Position numbers and translations under genes: made by a program
Part shown: positions 53,715 through 63,786 of the stretch, piece by piece
Layout of the letters: each line of letters opens with the position of its first letter
Position numbering within the stretch: position 1 is the first letter of the stretch
The notes under the pieces: model-generated
The model's input: only the letters and a program-made list of their open reading frames with translations
Told to the model about the DNA's origin: nothing
The model's database searches: none
Source: Roseivirga ehrenbergii
GTDB lineage: Bacteria > Bacteroidota > Bacteroidia > Cytophagales > Cyclobacteriaceae
Reading direction: 5' to 3'
DNA: 64,000 nt
Assembly: GCF_001593005.1 (NCBI RefSeq)
Contig: NZ_LQZQ01000001.1
Coordinates: forward strand, 248,001-312,000

Positions 53715-54474
53715 GACAACAAAACAAGGCAAAGGTTTTCCAGTCATTCTCATTCATGGTTTTTGCGAAAACAAATCCATGTGGTTTCCTTATGCCAATA
53801 AGCTAACAGAACACTTTCAAATCATTTGTCCCAATTTACCCGGTTTTGGCGAATCTCCACTACCGAAGAAAGACATTACTTTAGAGGAAGTCGCTGATGA
53901 ATTAGCTGGATTTCTATCTGAAATCCAGGTGGAAAAATGCGTAGTTGTTGGCCATTCTTTGGGTGGATATGTGGCCTTGGCTTTGGCAGAAAGACATCCT
54001 AACCTTATTCAAGGACTGGGCTTATTCAACTCAACCGCCATGGCCGATGATGAAGAAGCAAAGCACAGAAGAAATAAATCAATTTTATTTCTGAAAAAGC
54101 ATCCGGTTTCAAAATTCATTGAACCGTTTATTCCTTCACTTTTTTATTCTAAACGAAAAGAGGAGCTAAAGGAAGAAATCGATTTGTCCACTTCAATTGG
54201 CTTACAAAGCCCTTTAGACACCATTATCGCTTACACCGAAGCCATGAAGATCCGAAAAGACAGGTTTGAACTTTGGAAGAGCCTTCCTTTTCAAACTTTA
54301 TTTATTGGTGGTGCTAACGACAATCGTGTTCCTTTAGAAATGGCCGAAAAACATATTGAAGAACGAGTAAATGTTGACGGTTACATTTTACCAGAAACCG
54401 CTCATATGGCCATGCATGAACGTCCAACGGAAACGATTCAAATGATTCAAGACTATTTATTAAAAGTGGTCTAA
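53701..54474 (+). CDS. Alpha/beta hydrolase
   Basis: 257 residues from ATG 53701; a GTG inside dxs would add only unconserved residues. Oxyanion HGFCEN after ILIHG, nucleophile elbow GHSLGG (Ser about 91), acid in the GGANDNRVPLE loop and catalytic His in ETAHMAMHE. Typical of small esterase or lactonase-like hydrolases; substrate unknown. Overlap with dxs by 14 bp suggests co-expression, not a shared pathway. Confidence 0.88.
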   Translation: MPAIKTTKQGKGFPVILIHGFCENKSMWFPYANKLTEHFQIICPNLPGFGESPLPKKDITLEEVADELAGFLSEIQVEKCVVVGHSLGGYVALALAERHPNLIQGLGLFNSTAMADDEEAKHRRNKSILFLKKHPVSKFIEPFIPSLFYSKRKEELKEEIDLSTSIGLQSPLDTIIAYTEAMKIRKDRFELWKSLPFQTLFIGGANDNRVPLEMAEKHIEERVNVDGYILPETAHMAMHERPTETIQMIQDYLLKVV

Positions 54475-54478
54475 ACTT

Positions 54479-55393
54479 TTAATCGCCAGACTTCTCTTTA
54501 TCTTTCTCGTACCGTGCTTTCCATCTGGCATGCTCTGCAGGTTTAAATCGATAACCTTTGTGCTCGGCAAAAGCTTGGGTAAACTCGGCTCCAAAAAACA
54601 TAATTAAGCAGGTATAATTGATCCAAAGCATGATAAGCACAACGCTTCCTGCCGCCCCATAGGATGAAGCTGGCTCGGCTTGACCAAAATAAAAGCTCAA
54701 AACAAACTTACCAATGATGAATAATATGGCGGTAAAAAACGCACCAGACCAAACACTTTTCCAGTTCACACTAACATCAGGCAATACCTTAAACACCAAG
54801 GCAAAAAGTATGGTGGCCATCCCCAGTGTAATGGCAAAGTCCGTCACTTTCACCAACACGAGCAAGTATTCCGGAAATTGACGGCTCATCCATTCGCTAA
54901 TGGCAGCCAATACAGCAGAGATCACCAACGATATTAACAGTAAGAAACCAATGGCCAAAATGAGCCCCAAAGAATAGGCACGGTCAAAAACAAGTCTCTT
55001 AATTCCACTACCAGGCTTTTGTTCAACGCGCCAAATATTATTGAGCGACTTTTGTAATTGAAAGAAAACCGTTGTAGCACCAAATAATAGTATAGCTATT
55101 CCCACAGCTCGCATAATAAAGCCTGAGTCACTCCTGTAAGAACTGACAACCATATTTTCAATGCTCTGTGCAGCTTCATAACCAATCATTCCAGAAATTT
55201 CATTTACCAAACGGCCTTGAACAGCCTCCTGACCATACACCGCACCTCCAATCGAGATCAGCAATATCAAAAGTCCCGGAAGAGAAAAAATCGAATAATA
55301 CGCCACAATTGCACTTTGACGAAAAGCTTCATCTTCGTTCCAGCCTTTAAATGCCTGCTTCAGTAGTTTCCACCATGTTTTTATTCCCATCAT
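54479..55393 (-). CDS. YihY/virulence factor BrkB family membrane protein
   Basis: 304 residues with six membrane helices. N-terminal AFKGWNEDEAFRQSAIVAYY and the later GAAGSVVLIMLWINYTCLIM are family signatures. Once thought to be RNase BN; now considered an uncharacterised transporter-like family. The charged C-terminal tail (EKDKEKSGD) is cytoplasmic. Start at ATG 55393 or 55390. Convergent with the hydrolase gene, 4 bp apart. Confidence 0.88.
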   Translation of the reverse strand: MMGIKTWWKLLKQAFKGWNEDEAFRQSAIVAYYSIFSLPGLLILLISIGGAVYGQEAVQGRLVNEISGMIGYEAAQSIENMVVSSYRSDSGFIMRAVGIAILLFGATTVFFQLQKSLNNIWRVEQKPGSGIKRLVFDRAYSLGLILAIGFLLLISLVISAVLAAISEWMSRQFPEYLLVLVKVTDFAITLGMATILFALVFKVLPDVSVNWKSVWSGAFFTAILFIIGKFVLSFYFGQAEPASSYGAAGSVVLIMLWINYTCLIMFFGAEFTQAFAEHKGYRFKPAEHARWKARYEKDKEKSGD

Positions 55394-55541
55394 AAAAAAT
55401 CAGATAATGTAATAGAAACACGTTTCCGCCCATAATGTTAGAAAGCGGTGGTTAAATGGGTGAATTAGAAAAGCTTCTGTATTTTAGAGTTCCAAAACAT
55501 ATTTTAGGATTTGCTCTCCGAGTACAATCCAATCTCATTCA

Positions 55542-56927
55542 ATGCAAATCTGTAAAGGAGAAATATTCGAAATTATAGGAAAGGGAAAACTCAAAAACCT
55601 CTTCGCTCCCGTTGATAATGCTTCGATTGTGCTTTTCAGAATAATGTTCGGACTCATTATGTTATGGGAAGTTACTCGTTATTTTGGGTACAATTGGATT
55701 GAGCGCTATTGGGTCACTCCCTATTTCAATTTTGCTTACACACCATTCAACCTAAGCCCATTGTCTGAAAATGGAATGTATATACTTTGGTATGTTTTGG
55801 GTGCATTGGCCATTTTCATCACTATAGGCTTTCTGTATAGAATCAGCACCGTTCTGTTCTTCTTGCTCTTTACTTATACTTTTCTTTTAGAGCAGGCACG
55901 TTACCTCAACCATTTCTATTTGGTTATTATCGTCAGTTTTATTCTCATTTTTATTCCAGCCCACCGTAGCTTTTCTATTGATTCTAAAATATTTAAGGGC
56001 ATAAAAAGCCCCTACAATGCCAGTTGGAATCTGTGGTTAATTCGGTTTACAGTGGGCATTCCTTACTTCTTCGGTGGGATTGCTAAAATAAATCCTGACT
56101 GGCTTAGGGGCTATCCGCTCAAAGATTGGCTTTTAGGCGACCAGAATTTTCCAGTCATAGGGCAGTACTTTACAGAGCATTGGATGGTCATGATTATGTC
56201 GTACTCTGGCCTAATACTCGATTTAGCAGTTGTGCCTGTTCTACTATTCAAACGCAGCCGAGTAATTGGCTTCATTGCCATTTGCCTCTTCCATTTAATG
56301 AATGTAGAGCTATTCGAAATCGGTATTTTCCCTTGGTTTATGATTGCCGCTACAAGCTTATACTTTAGTCCCAATTGGCCAAGAAAGCTTATTCAGAAAA
56401 TCGGGTTCAAAGGCGATGAAACTCAGGGAACCAATGCCTTCAATCCTAACCCAAAATACCAGAAAGTAATTTTATACGGATTGGGAATTTTCTTCGCTAT
56501 TCAGGTTTTTCTACCCATGCGCCATTTGCTTATTAAAGGAAATGTTCACTGGACGGAAGAAGGCCATAAATATGCTTGGCACATGAAATTGAGAAGCAAA
56601 GATGGGAGTACCGAGTTTATGGTGAAAAACAAGGCTACTGATGAGCTCATTGAAGTCAATATTGGAGGTTACCTACAAGATTGGCAGGAGCGAAAAATGG
56701 ACGGAAACCCACAAATGATCTGGAAGTTTGCTAAGTTTTTGAAAGAAGAGTATGGCCGAATGGGTGTAGATGTTGAAGTTTACGCACAAGCTTTGGCTTC
56801 GCTTAACGGAAGAGCATACCAGTACATCATCGATCCGAATGTAGATTTAGCAGCGCAGGAAAAACCATTCTTCGGTCACGCTGAATGGATTCTACCCTTG
56901 GAGGTTCCTTTAGAAAATCAGCGATAA
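55542..56927 (+). CDS. HTTM domain (vitamin K carboxylase-like) membrane protein
   Basis: 461 residues. N-terminal half with several membrane helices in the HTTM pattern (ASIVLFRIMFGLIMLWEV, then RYLNHFYLVIIVSFILIFIP, then RFTVGIPYFFGGIAKINPDW), then a soluble beta-rich C-terminal part with WTEEGHKYAWHMKLR. The lysine pair of eukaryotic gamma-glutamyl carboxylase cannot be judged by eye; bacterial HTTM proteins mostly lack a known function. Single gene, convergent with hutG (4 bp). Confidence 0.85.
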   Translation: MQICKGEIFEIIGKGKLKNLFAPVDNASIVLFRIMFGLIMLWEVTRYFGYNWIERYWVTPYFNFAYTPFNLSPLSENGMYILWYVLGALAIFITIGFLYRISTVLFFLLFTYTFLLEQARYLNHFYLVIIVSFILIFIPAHRSFSIDSKIFKGIKSPYNASWNLWLIRFTVGIPYFFGGIAKINPDWLRGYPLKDWLLGDQNFPVIGQYFTEHWMVMIMSYSGLILDLAVVPVLLFKRSRVIGFIAICLFHLMNVELFEIGIFPWFMIAATSLYFSPNWPRKLIQKIGFKGDETQGTNAFNPNPKYQKVILYGLGIFFAIQVFLPMRHLLIKGNVHWTEEGHKYAWHMKLRSKDGSTEFMVKNKATDELIEVNIGGYLQDWQERKMDGNPQMIWKFAKFLKEEYGRMGVDVEVYAQALASLNGRAYQYIIDPNVDLAAQEKPFFGHAEWILPLEVPLENQR

Positions 56928-56931
56928 GTCG

Positions 56932-57900
56932 TTAACGTGAAACCAAATAATGCACCAACCTAGCCGCCAGTCTTGCAGTAGAGTTATCTTGGTCATACTT
57001 TGGACTCAATTCGGCTAAATCTACACTGATTAGTTTTTGAGATTCAATCAATACATCGAGTGTTTTGAGTACAATATCAGGTGAGAATCCCATTGGTGAA
57101 GGGGCACTTACTCCGGGCGCATAAGCCGATGAAAAACCATCCAAGTCGATTGTCAAATAGACCTTATCTACCTTTTGAAGAAAGCTATTCAAGCAGTTTT
57201 TTACTTCAGCCCAATGCTCTGTGGTATATTCCGTATTCTCTAAATAAGTAACCCCTAATTCATCGGCCGTACTGAAAAGCGTTTGTGTATTCGCAGACCG
57301 CTGAATACCTAAACAGCAATATTCGAATGCCTGATTTTTGGCCTTACAATCATGTGCAATTTGAAAAAAGGGCGTTCCAGAAGTATTCCCGTTTTTATTA
57401 TTTCTTAGGTCGAAATGTGCATCGAGATTGATAATTCCGATGGTTTGGTTTTCCCCCTGCCCATCTAAAAACTGACGAACTCCGGTATAATGCGCATAAG
57501 CAATGTCATGGCCTCCACCTAGTAAAATAGGGAATACACCTTGGTTCAACAACTGGCTTACAGCCATGCTTAAATGGCCGTGCGTTGCGTCTAAATCTTC
57601 GTCAGCGCAGACTACATTTCCAAAATCCAGAATATCAGTTGGGCTTTGAAAATGGTTTGGAAGAATGGCCAGCATTTTACGGATGGCATCTGGCCCATCA
57701 ATCGCTCCAACCCTACCCTGATTTCGCTTTACACCTTCATCCACCGCATAGCCTAAAATGGCCAATTGTTTATTGACAGAAGGCTTTAACTTCTCTAACG
57801 AGGACGCTTCCACCATTTCATACCAATAGTTAGGTCGTCCAAGATTTTCATCTTTTCGGCCTTTCCAAAGCGATAGGTCTGCGGGCTTCAGTGCGTTCAT
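56932..57900 (-). CDS. hutG: Formimidoylglutamase
   Basis: 322-residue arginase-family Mn enzyme that splits N-formimidoyl-glutamate to glutamate and formamide, the last step of this hut route. Metal-binding motifs GGGHDIAYAHY, NLDAHFDLR and TIDLDGFSSAYAPGVSAP are complete. The start (MNALKPADLSLWKGRKDENL) is family-like. Last gene of hutH-hutU-hutI-hutG, 4 bp after hutI. Confidence 0.95.
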   Translation of the reverse strand: MNALKPADLSLWKGRKDENLGRPNYWYEMVEASSLEKLKPSVNKQLAILGYAVDEGVKRNQGRVGAIDGPDAIRKMLAILPNHFQSPTDILDFGNVVCADEDLDATHGHLSMAVSQLLNQGVFPILLGGGHDIAYAHYTGVRQFLDGQGENQTIGIINLDAHFDLRNNKNGNTSGTPFFQIAHDCKAKNQAFEYCCLGIQRSANTQTLFSTADELGVTYLENTEYTTEHWAEVKNCLNSFLQKVDKVYLTIDLDGFSSAYAPGVSAPSPMGFSPDIVLKTLDVLIESQKLISVDLAELSPKYDQDNSTARLAARLVHYLVSR

Positions 57901-57904
57901 AGGT

Positions 57905-59146
57905 TCAGATTTTTTGACCTCTTTTATAAACCATTGCAGGTTTTAGTTTGCCTTGTTGGTAAAGAATTTCTTGATAATTATTACAAGGGAAAATGGCCAA
58001 ATCGGCCAATGCACCTTCCGCTAAAGTTCCACGATCTGTTAATTCTAAAGCCGCTGCTGCACGAACCGTAATACCTGCCAATACTTCGGCATTGGTTAGT
58101 TTTTCTACAGCGCCCAAAACCGCAGCTTGCATGAGCAAATCACCCATAGGAGCCGAGCCTGGATTCCAATCGCTGGCAATGGCCAAGCAAGCCCCCGCAT
58201 TCAATAATTTACGAGCAGGCGTATAAGCACAACCCAATCCCAAAGTAGCGCCAGGGAGTGCGGTGGCAATCGTGTTGCTCTTTGCGAGTATTTCAACGTC
58301 TTTGTCTGTGCTGGCTTCTAAATGATCAGCACTTACTGCCCCTACTTCTACCGCCAATTGGCTTCCTCCCGTTGAAAACTGATCGGCATGAATGGTAATG
58401 GAGAAGCCCATTGCCTTGGCTTTTTCTAAATAAGGCTTTGCTTCTTGGGGTGAAAAAGCACCCGACTCCACAAAAATATCAATGCGGTTCGCCAGCTTTT
58501 CTTCCTTCAGAATTGGGAATAGCTTTGAACCAATTTCTTCTAAATATTCTGCTTTCGAACCTTCAAAATCTTTTGGATGCATATGGGCTGCTAAGCAAGT
58601 GGCCACCAAATCGGCTGCGTGTTTTTTATTCACTGCCTGAATGGCGCGAAGCATTTTCAACTCTTCTTCTACCGTAAGTCCATAGCCACTTTTGGTTTCT
58701 ATCGTGGTTACCCCTTCCGACAAATGGCGACTGGCACGTTCGGCAATTCCAGCCTCCAATTCCTTTTGCGAAGCATTTCGCGTTTGGGTAACGGTGTACC
58801 AAATGCCGCCACCCAGTTCAGCCATTTCTAAATAGGTTTTTCCTGAATTGCGAAAAGCATAATCTCGTGCCCTACTGCCCGAAGAGCAGATGTGGGTATG
58901 CGAATCGATAAAGCCTGGCAAGGCCACAAAATCGCCATCGAGTTCCACCACTTCGGCACCAATAATTTTGGTTTCGTTTAAAAGTGTATCGAAATCTCCT
59001 GTTTTGGCAATGGTTTCTCCTTGCAGAAGAATTCCGACTTTGCCTTCAAAAACATTGAGTTGCTCGTCTTTCAAAGCACCATTCAAAGGCAAACCCGTCA
59101 TGGGCAAAACCTGCTTAAATGGGCCGATTAGTTTGTAGGTGTTCAT
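57905..59146 (-). CDS. hutI: Imidazolonepropionase
   Basis: About 413 residues from ATG 59146; the 19-codon extension upstream is not conserved-looking. Amidohydrolase that opens the imidazolone ring to formimidoyl-glutamate. Metal motif GFIDSHTHICSSGSRARDYA, ETKSGYGL, HADQFSTGG, and SDWNPGSAP are visible. Separated from hutU by 194 bp that include a palindromic repeat; otherwise part of the hut operon. Confidence 0.95.
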   Translation of the reverse strand: MNTYKLIGPFKQVLPMTGLPLNGALKDEQLNVFEGKVGILLQGETIAKTGDFDTLLNETKIIGAEVVELDGDFVALPGFIDSHTHICSSGSRARDYAFRNSGKTYLEMAELGGGIWYTVTQTRNASQKELEAGIAERASRHLSEGVTTIETKSGYGLTVEEELKMLRAIQAVNKKHAADLVATCLAAHMHPKDFEGSKAEYLEEIGSKLFPILKEEKLANRIDIFVESGAFSPQEAKPYLEKAKAMGFSITIHADQFSTGGSQLAVEVGAVSADHLEASTDKDVEILAKSNTIATALPGATLGLGCAYTPARKLLNAGACLAIASDWNPGSAPMGDLLMQAAVLGAVEKLTNAEVLAGITVRAAAALELTDRGTLAEGALADLAIFPCNNYQEILYQQGKLKPAMVYKRGQKI

Positions 59147-59252
59147 TGTAAAACAATTAGGCACGAATCGATTTGAGTTTGAGTCACTCTTAAAAAGTAA
59201 CACTCCATATTTATTGATTCTATGTTCAAATTCACTCTAAGTTATTTTCTTT

Positions 59253-59297
59253 CCCTGAGGAACGAAGGGTCTAGGAGTTCCTTCGTTTCACTCAGGA
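59253..59297. repeat. REP-like palindromic element between hutU and hutI
   Basis: CCTGAGGAACGAAGG and CCTTCGTTTCACTCAGG form an imperfect stem with a short loop (59254-59296). The sequence resembles a dispersed intergenic repeat I recall from this phylum. In the hut transcript it would fold as a hairpin in the only long gap of the operon and could give uneven expression of hutHU and hutIG. Mobility is not shown. Confidence 0.58.
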
Positions 59298-59340
59298 TAA
59301 AAAGCTGAAATATTAAGTTTCATCACTCCAAAATTGAAGA

Positions 59341-61011
59341 TTAAAGCGTCAAGCCAAACTCATCGCTTTTTTCTTGCGCGAGGTCATAGCCTGCATCTGC
59401 ATGACGAATAACGCCCATTGCCGGATCAATGTGAAGCACGCGCTCCAAACATTTTTCTGCACGCTCGGTGCCATCGGCCAAAACTACCATACCTGCATGT
59501 TGTGAATAACCCATTCCAACGCCTCCACCATGATGGAAAGACACCCAAGTGGCACCTCCACTGGTGTTGCCCATCAGGTTCAACAATGTCCAATCCGATA
59601 CGGCATCACTACCGTCTAGCATACCTTCGGTTTCGCGGTTTGGCGAAGCTACCGAGCCACAATCCAAGTGATCGCGACCAATAACTATTGGGGCTTTCAC
59701 CTTTCCTGTTCTTACCAATTCATTGAAAATAAGTCCCGCTTTTTTACGCTCGCCTAGGCCCAACCAGCAAATTCTGCATGGCAAACCTTGGAAGGCGACA
59801 CGTTCTCTGGCTTGCTTCAGCCAATTGATCAAATGATGATTGTCCGGAAAGGCTTCCATCAAAGCCTGATCGGTGGTATAAATATCTTCCGGGTCACCAG
59901 AAAGCGCAGCCCAACGGAAAGGGCCTTTTCCTTCACAAAACAAAGGACGAATATAAGCAGGCACAAAACCTGGGAAATCGAAGGCATTGGCCTCTCCACC
60001 CTGGCGCGCAAATTCACGCAAGTTATTACCGTAATCGAAGGTAATTGAACCTCGTTTCTGCATTTCCAACATAAACCCAACATGCCTAGCCATACTCTTG
60101 AGCGACTTGGCTTTGTAGGTTTTAGAATCTTCAACTCTTAGCTGATCCGCTTCTTCCAAGGTATAACCATTAGGAATATAACCGTTGATTGGGTCGTGGG
60201 CTGAAGTTTGATCCGTAAGGATTTCAGGAATCACGTTATCAGCCAAAAGCTTTTCGAGCACATCGCCAATATCCCCCACCAAACCGATTGAAATGGCCTC
60301 TCCTTTTTCCTTCGCATCCCAAGCCCAATCTCTGGCTTCTTCATAGGAATCGGTCATTTTATCGATGTAGCGTGTATCCAAACGTTTCTTGATTCGAACA
60401 GGGTCTTTGTCAACCCCCAAGAAAGTGGCTCCGGCCAAAGTAGCCGCCAAAGGCTGAGCGCCACCCATTCCACCTAAACCACCAGTCACCACCAGTTTAT
60501 GTTTCAAGTCACCTTGAAAATGCTTGATGCCACAGGCCACAAATGTTTCATAGGTTCCTTGAAGAATTCCTTGGCTTCCGATGTAAATCCAACTTCCAGC
60601 TGTCATTTGGCCATACATCATCAGTCCGCGTTCTTTCAATTCATTGAAATGCTCCCAATTGGCCCATTCTGGCACCAAATTACTGTTTGCAATCAGCACG
60701 CGAGGCGCTTGAGAGTGGGTTGGAATGATACCAACCGCCTTGCCAGACTGCACCAAAAGACTTTGGTCGTCTTCCAGTTTCAGCAAGCATTCAATAATTT
60801 TTTTCAGTGCTTCTGGATTCCTAGCTGCTTGGCCGTTCCCACCATATACCACCAATTTTGAAGGATCTTCAGCCACATCGGCATCCAGGTTATTCAGAAG
60901 CATGCGCAATGGCGCTTCAGTTTGCCACGATTTAGCATGAAGCTGATTGCCAGTTGGTGCTTTATAATACGGATGGTTGGCGTATTGCTCAATAAACTTC
61001 GAATAATTCAT
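59341..61011 (-). CDS. hutU: Urocanate hydratase
   Basis: About 556 residues from ATG 61011; the upstream 21 codons lie inside hutH and are not family-like. NAD-dependent hydratase making imidazolonepropionate. N-terminus [21 protein letters not shown] site [16 protein letters not shown], and the C-terminal [15 protein letters not shown] are signatures. Overlaps the end of hutH by 23 bp, so coupled. Confidence 0.95.
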   Translation of the reverse strand: MNYSKFIEQYANHPYYKAPTGNQLHAKSWQTEAPLRMLLNNLDADVAEDPSKLVVYGGNGQAARNPEALKKIIECLLKLEDDQSLLVQSGKAVGIIPTHSQAPRVLIANSNLVPEWANWEHFNELKERGLMMYGQMTAGSWIYIGSQGILQGTYETFVACGIKHFQGDLKHKLVVTGGLGGMGGAQPLAATLAGATFLGVDKDPVRIKKRLDTRYIDKMTDSYEEARDWAWDAKEKGEAISIGLVGDIGDVLEKLLADNVIPEILTDQTSAHDPINGYIPNGYTLEEADQLRVEDSKTYKAKSLKSMARHVGFMLEMQKRGSITFDYGNNLREFARQGGEANAFDFPGFVPAYIRPLFCEGKGPFRWAALSGDPEDIYTTDQALMEAFPDNHHLINWLKQARERVAFQGLPCRICWLGLGERKKAGLIFNELVRTGKVKAPIVIGRDHLDCGSVASPNRETEGMLDGSDAVSDWTLLNLMGNTSGGATWVSFHHGGGVGMGYSQHAGMVVLADGTERAEKCLERVLHIDPAMGVIRHADAGYDLAQEKSDEFGLTL

Positions 61012-62557
61012 GATGGTTAGTTTTGAGTGTACTATAGTTTTCTTCTTGGCGAACGACAGAAAGCAATACGCCATCCTTCACCATGTTAATTGTTTTTTCT
61101 ATGTCTAGGGCGAAAACCCTGTCCACGGCAGCATGCGTCACCTGCTTTCTGACCAAGCCGTGCATTTCGCCAATAATTTTACTTGATTTTAGCGGACGAT
61201 GAAAGTCAAGTGCCTGCGCAGCACAAAGCAATTCGATGCCCAATATTTTTTCTACATTTCCTATCACTTGGTAGGCCTTTCTTCCTCCAATAGAGCCCAT
61301 ACTGACATGATCTTCTTGACCCAAAGAAGTTGGAATACTATCTGCACTGGCAGGAAAGCACAAACCTTTATTCTCACTGGCCAAAGCCGCTGTAGTGTAC
61401 TGCGGAATCATAAAACCTGAATTAATTCCTGTTTCCTTCATCAGCAATTTCGGCACATTGTCTACTGTCCCTTCAAGAGAAAGGTAGATCCTTCGGTCGG
61501 AAATATTACCGATTTCCGAAGCGGCCAAACAGGCGTAATCTAAAGCCATGGCCAAAGGCTGACCGTGGAAATTCCCTCCACTAATGGTCAAATCTACATC
61601 GAAAATCACAGGATTATCGGTCACTGAATTGAGTTCAATTTCAACTAACTCTTTCAAATGCAACCAAGCATTTCGCGAAGCCCCATGTACCTGTGGAATA
61701 CAGCGCAAAGAATAAGGGTCTTGCACCCTAGTGCAGTTAGCGTGTGAAGTCATTACTTCGGAATCGCTGAGCAAAGCGGTCATTCGGGCGGCCACATGTT
61801 GGTTTCCTTTAAACGGACGCAATTCATGCAACTCTGGCCTGAATGGTTTCGAAGAACCTAACAGTGCTTCTACCATCATGACACCAATCAAATCGGCATG
61901 ATCTAGGCAGTTATGCAGCCTGTCCACCACTTTCACTGCATAGGCCAAAATAAATTGCGTGCCATTAATCAGTGCCAAACCTTCTTTCGGGCCCAATTCT
62001 AATGGTGCTAAACCGTGCTTTTGCAATACACTCAGCGTATCATGCTTTTTGCCATTCTCCATTACTTCACCCAAACCTATTAAGGGAAGGAAGAGGTGAG
62101 ATAATGGGGCCAAATCTCCTGATGCTCCTACAGAGCCTTGACTAGGCACTACCGGAATAATATCATTATCAATATGCCATTTGATGCGATCTAAAGTAGT
62201 TTCGGCAATACCAGAATAACCTTGTGCTAGAGAATTCATTTTAAGAATGAGCATCAGTTTTGAGATGTCATCTGGCACCGATTCGCCAACACCCACACTG
62301 TGGCTTTTGAGAATATTTTCTTGCAACAGCCTTGTTTTCTCTTCTGAAATAAGAGTGGTACAAAGCGGTCCAAACCCAGTATTAATTCCATATACTGCCT
62401 TTCCCTTGGCTACAATTTCTTCAACGGTCTGCTGACTTTTCACCACCTTGACCCTAGTTTCTGCACTCAAATCTCCAGCAATTTCTCCAGCACAAATGGC
62501 AAGCGCCTTGCCTACGGTCAAGTGTTCTTCACCGTATAAAAATATTCCTCTTTCCAT
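60989..62557 (-). CDS. hutH: Histidine ammonia-lyase
   Basis: About 522 residues from ATG 62557 (TTG 62575 less likely). Removes ammonia from histidine with the self-formed MIO group; the MIO triad ASG is in [37 protein letters not shown] and [15 protein letters not shown] match the family. First gene of the hut operon, divergent from the LysR gene with a 169-bp palindrome-rich gap. Confidence 0.96.
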   Translation of the reverse strand: MERGIFLYGEEHLTVGKALAICAGEIAGDLSAETRVKVVKSQQTVEEIVAKGKAVYGINTGFGPLCTTLISEEKTRLLQENILKSHSVGVGESVPDDISKLMLILKMNSLAQGYSGIAETTLDRIKWHIDNDIIPVVPSQGSVGASGDLAPLSHLFLPLIGLGEVMENGKKHDTLSVLQKHGLAPLELGPKEGLALINGTQFILAYAVKVVDRLHNCLDHADLIGVMMVEALLGSSKPFRPELHELRPFKGNQHVAARMTALLSDSEVMTSHANCTRVQDPYSLRCIPQVHGASRNAWLHLKELVEIELNSVTDNPVIFDVDLTISGGNFHGQPLAMALDYACLAASEIGNISDRRIYLSLEGTVDNVPKLLMKETGINSGFMIPQYTTAALASENKGLCFPASADSIPTSLGQEDHVSMGSIGGRKAYQVIGNVEKILGIELLCAAQALDFHRPLKSSKIIGEMHGLVRKQVTHAAVDRVFALDIEKTINMVKDGVLLSVVRQEENYSTLKTNHHELFEVY

Positions 62558-62584
62558 GAATGATGTGTTAAACAAAAAAACCCG

Positions 62585-62639
62585 CTAAGGAATCTACACA
62601 GCTAGTAGTTTAGAGCAATGTAAAATAGGAGATCCTTAG
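62585..62639. promoter_or_regulatory. Interrupted inverted repeat in the hutH-LysR gap
   Basis: CTAAGGAATCT (62585-62595) and AGATCCTTAG (62630-62639) are inverted with one extra base and a 34-base spacer. In hut mRNA this would be in the leader. May be regulatory. Confidence 0.4.
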
Positions 62640-62643
62640 GGGC

Positions 62644-62668
62644 GTATCAGAAACCTGTTTTCTAATAC
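62644..62668. promoter_or_regulatory. Inverted repeat in the hutH-LysR gap
   Basis: GTATCAGAAA (62644-62653) and TTTTCTAATAC (62658-62668) pair over nine of ten positions. Place and size suit a LysR or other operator in the shared gap. Confidence 0.45.
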
Positions 62669-62669
62669 G

Positions 62670-62686
62670 AAAGTAAGCCTTACTTT
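62670..62686. promoter_or_regulatory. Perfect 17-bp palindrome before the LysR gene
   Basis: AAAGTAAG and CTTACTTT around one central C, 40 bp before ATG 62727. A good candidate autoregulatory or hut operator of the LysR protein. Confidence 0.52.
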
Positions 62687-62726
62687 TAATAATTAGAAAT
62701 ACCATTTTTATCAACACTTAATAACC

Positions 62727-63614
62727 ATGAGTTATCAATTAGAATTTCGGCACCTCAAGTATTTTATGGCCGTAGCCGAAGAGCTTAATTACAGAAAGGC
62801 GGCAGAAAAATTGTTTATTTCACAGCCCGGTTTGAGTAGGCAAATCAGCCAAATGGAAGAAGTTTTGGGTGTGAAGTTATTTGAACGCACCAAACGAAAG
62901 GTTAGCTTAACCACTGCTGGCGAACATTTAATGCACGAAACGCTATTTATAAACAACCATTTAGCACGGGTTAAAAAAGAATTAAAAAGAATTGATTCGG
63001 GTGAACAAGGCGAAATAAAAATAGGGTTTATTGGCTCAGCCATGCAGAACATAGTGCCCGACTTAATGGTAAAAATGAATGCCCAGTTGCCCGAAATAAA
63101 GGTAAATTTGGAGGAAATGTCGAATAAGGTTCAGGTAGAAAAACTGGAAAAGGGTGAGCTTGATTTTGGTTTTGTACGGCTCTCCAGGGTGCCTGAAGAG
63201 TTTCATATGCACCCCGTTTTGGAAGACACTTTTTCTATCGTACTGCCCAAAAACCACCCCATGAATGAAAAGCAATTTAAGAATGTAGCTCAATTAGCAG
63301 ACGAGCATTTCATTCTTTTCTCCAGCGAATACAGTCCGCTTTATTACGACATGATCATGAGTATTTGCGAAGATCAAGGTTTTACCCCCACGGTATCTCA
63401 TAAGTCCGTTCATGCCCAAACCATTTTTAAACTGGTAGAGCGTGGGCTTGGTGTGGCCATAATACCTACTTCATTACAATATGGCTTCGATTTAAAGGTG
63501 AAGTTTATTGAATTGAAGAACATTCCTCAACGCACTACGCTGTCCGTAATCTGGAAAAAGGAAAACCGCAACCCCGCCATGTGGAAGGCGAAGGAATTGT
63601 GGTTTGGGGAGTAA
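62727..63614 (+). CDS. LysR family transcriptional regulator, probably of the hut operon
   Basis: 295 residues. N-terminal wHTH (FRHLKYFMAVAEELNYRKAA, then LFISQPGLSRQISQMEEVLG) and a periplasmic-binding-like effector domain (GEIKIGFIGSAMQNIVPDLM, then VERGLGVAIIPTS). Divergent from hutH with palindromes between, the classic LysR arrangement. The usual hut regulator in proteobacteria is HutC (GntR) and in Bacillus HutP; so control by LysR here is inferred from context. Effector (urocanate or histidine) is not known. Confidence 0.9.
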   Translation: MSYQLEFRHLKYFMAVAEELNYRKAAEKLFISQPGLSRQISQMEEVLGVKLFERTKRKVSLTTAGEHLMHETLFINNHLARVKKELKRIDSGEQGEIKIGFIGSAMQNIVPDLMVKMNAQLPEIKVNLEEMSNKVQVEKLEKGELDFGFVRLSRVPEEFHMHPVLEDTFSIVLPKNHPMNEKQFKNVAQLADEHFILFSSEYSPLYYDMIMSICEDQGFTPTVSHKSVHAQTIFKLVERGLGVAIIPTSLQYGFDLKVKFIELKNIPQRTTLSVIWKKENRNPAMWKAKELWFGE

Positions 63615-63641
63615 TTTTTTAACATTCAAAGCCCGTTCCAA

Positions 63642-63657
63642 TCACTAGTACTAGTGA
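63642..63657. promoter_or_regulatory. Perfect 16-bp palindrome upstream of the ankyrin gene promoter
   Basis: TCACTAGTACTAGTGA, fully self-complementary, ends 26 bp before the -33 TTG of the next promoter. Typical place for an activator site, or a repressor operator. Confidence 0.5.
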
Positions 63658-63683
63658 AATTTTAATTATGCCACAGTTTCTCC

Positions 63684-63713
63684 TTGGTTCATCAAATCTG
63701 GACTTTATATTTG
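63684..63713 (+). promoter_or_regulatory. Full Bacteroidota promoter of the ankyrin gene
   Basis: TTG (63684-63686), 19-base spacer and TATATTTG (63706-63713). This is the best promoter match in the window. ATG follows at 63787. Confidence 0.65.
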
Positions 63714-63786
63714 CAACCTATTTATAATAAGTCTAAATAAGAACAGGGAGAAGAAAGCTTATTTCTTCTACCAAAAAATACAACCC

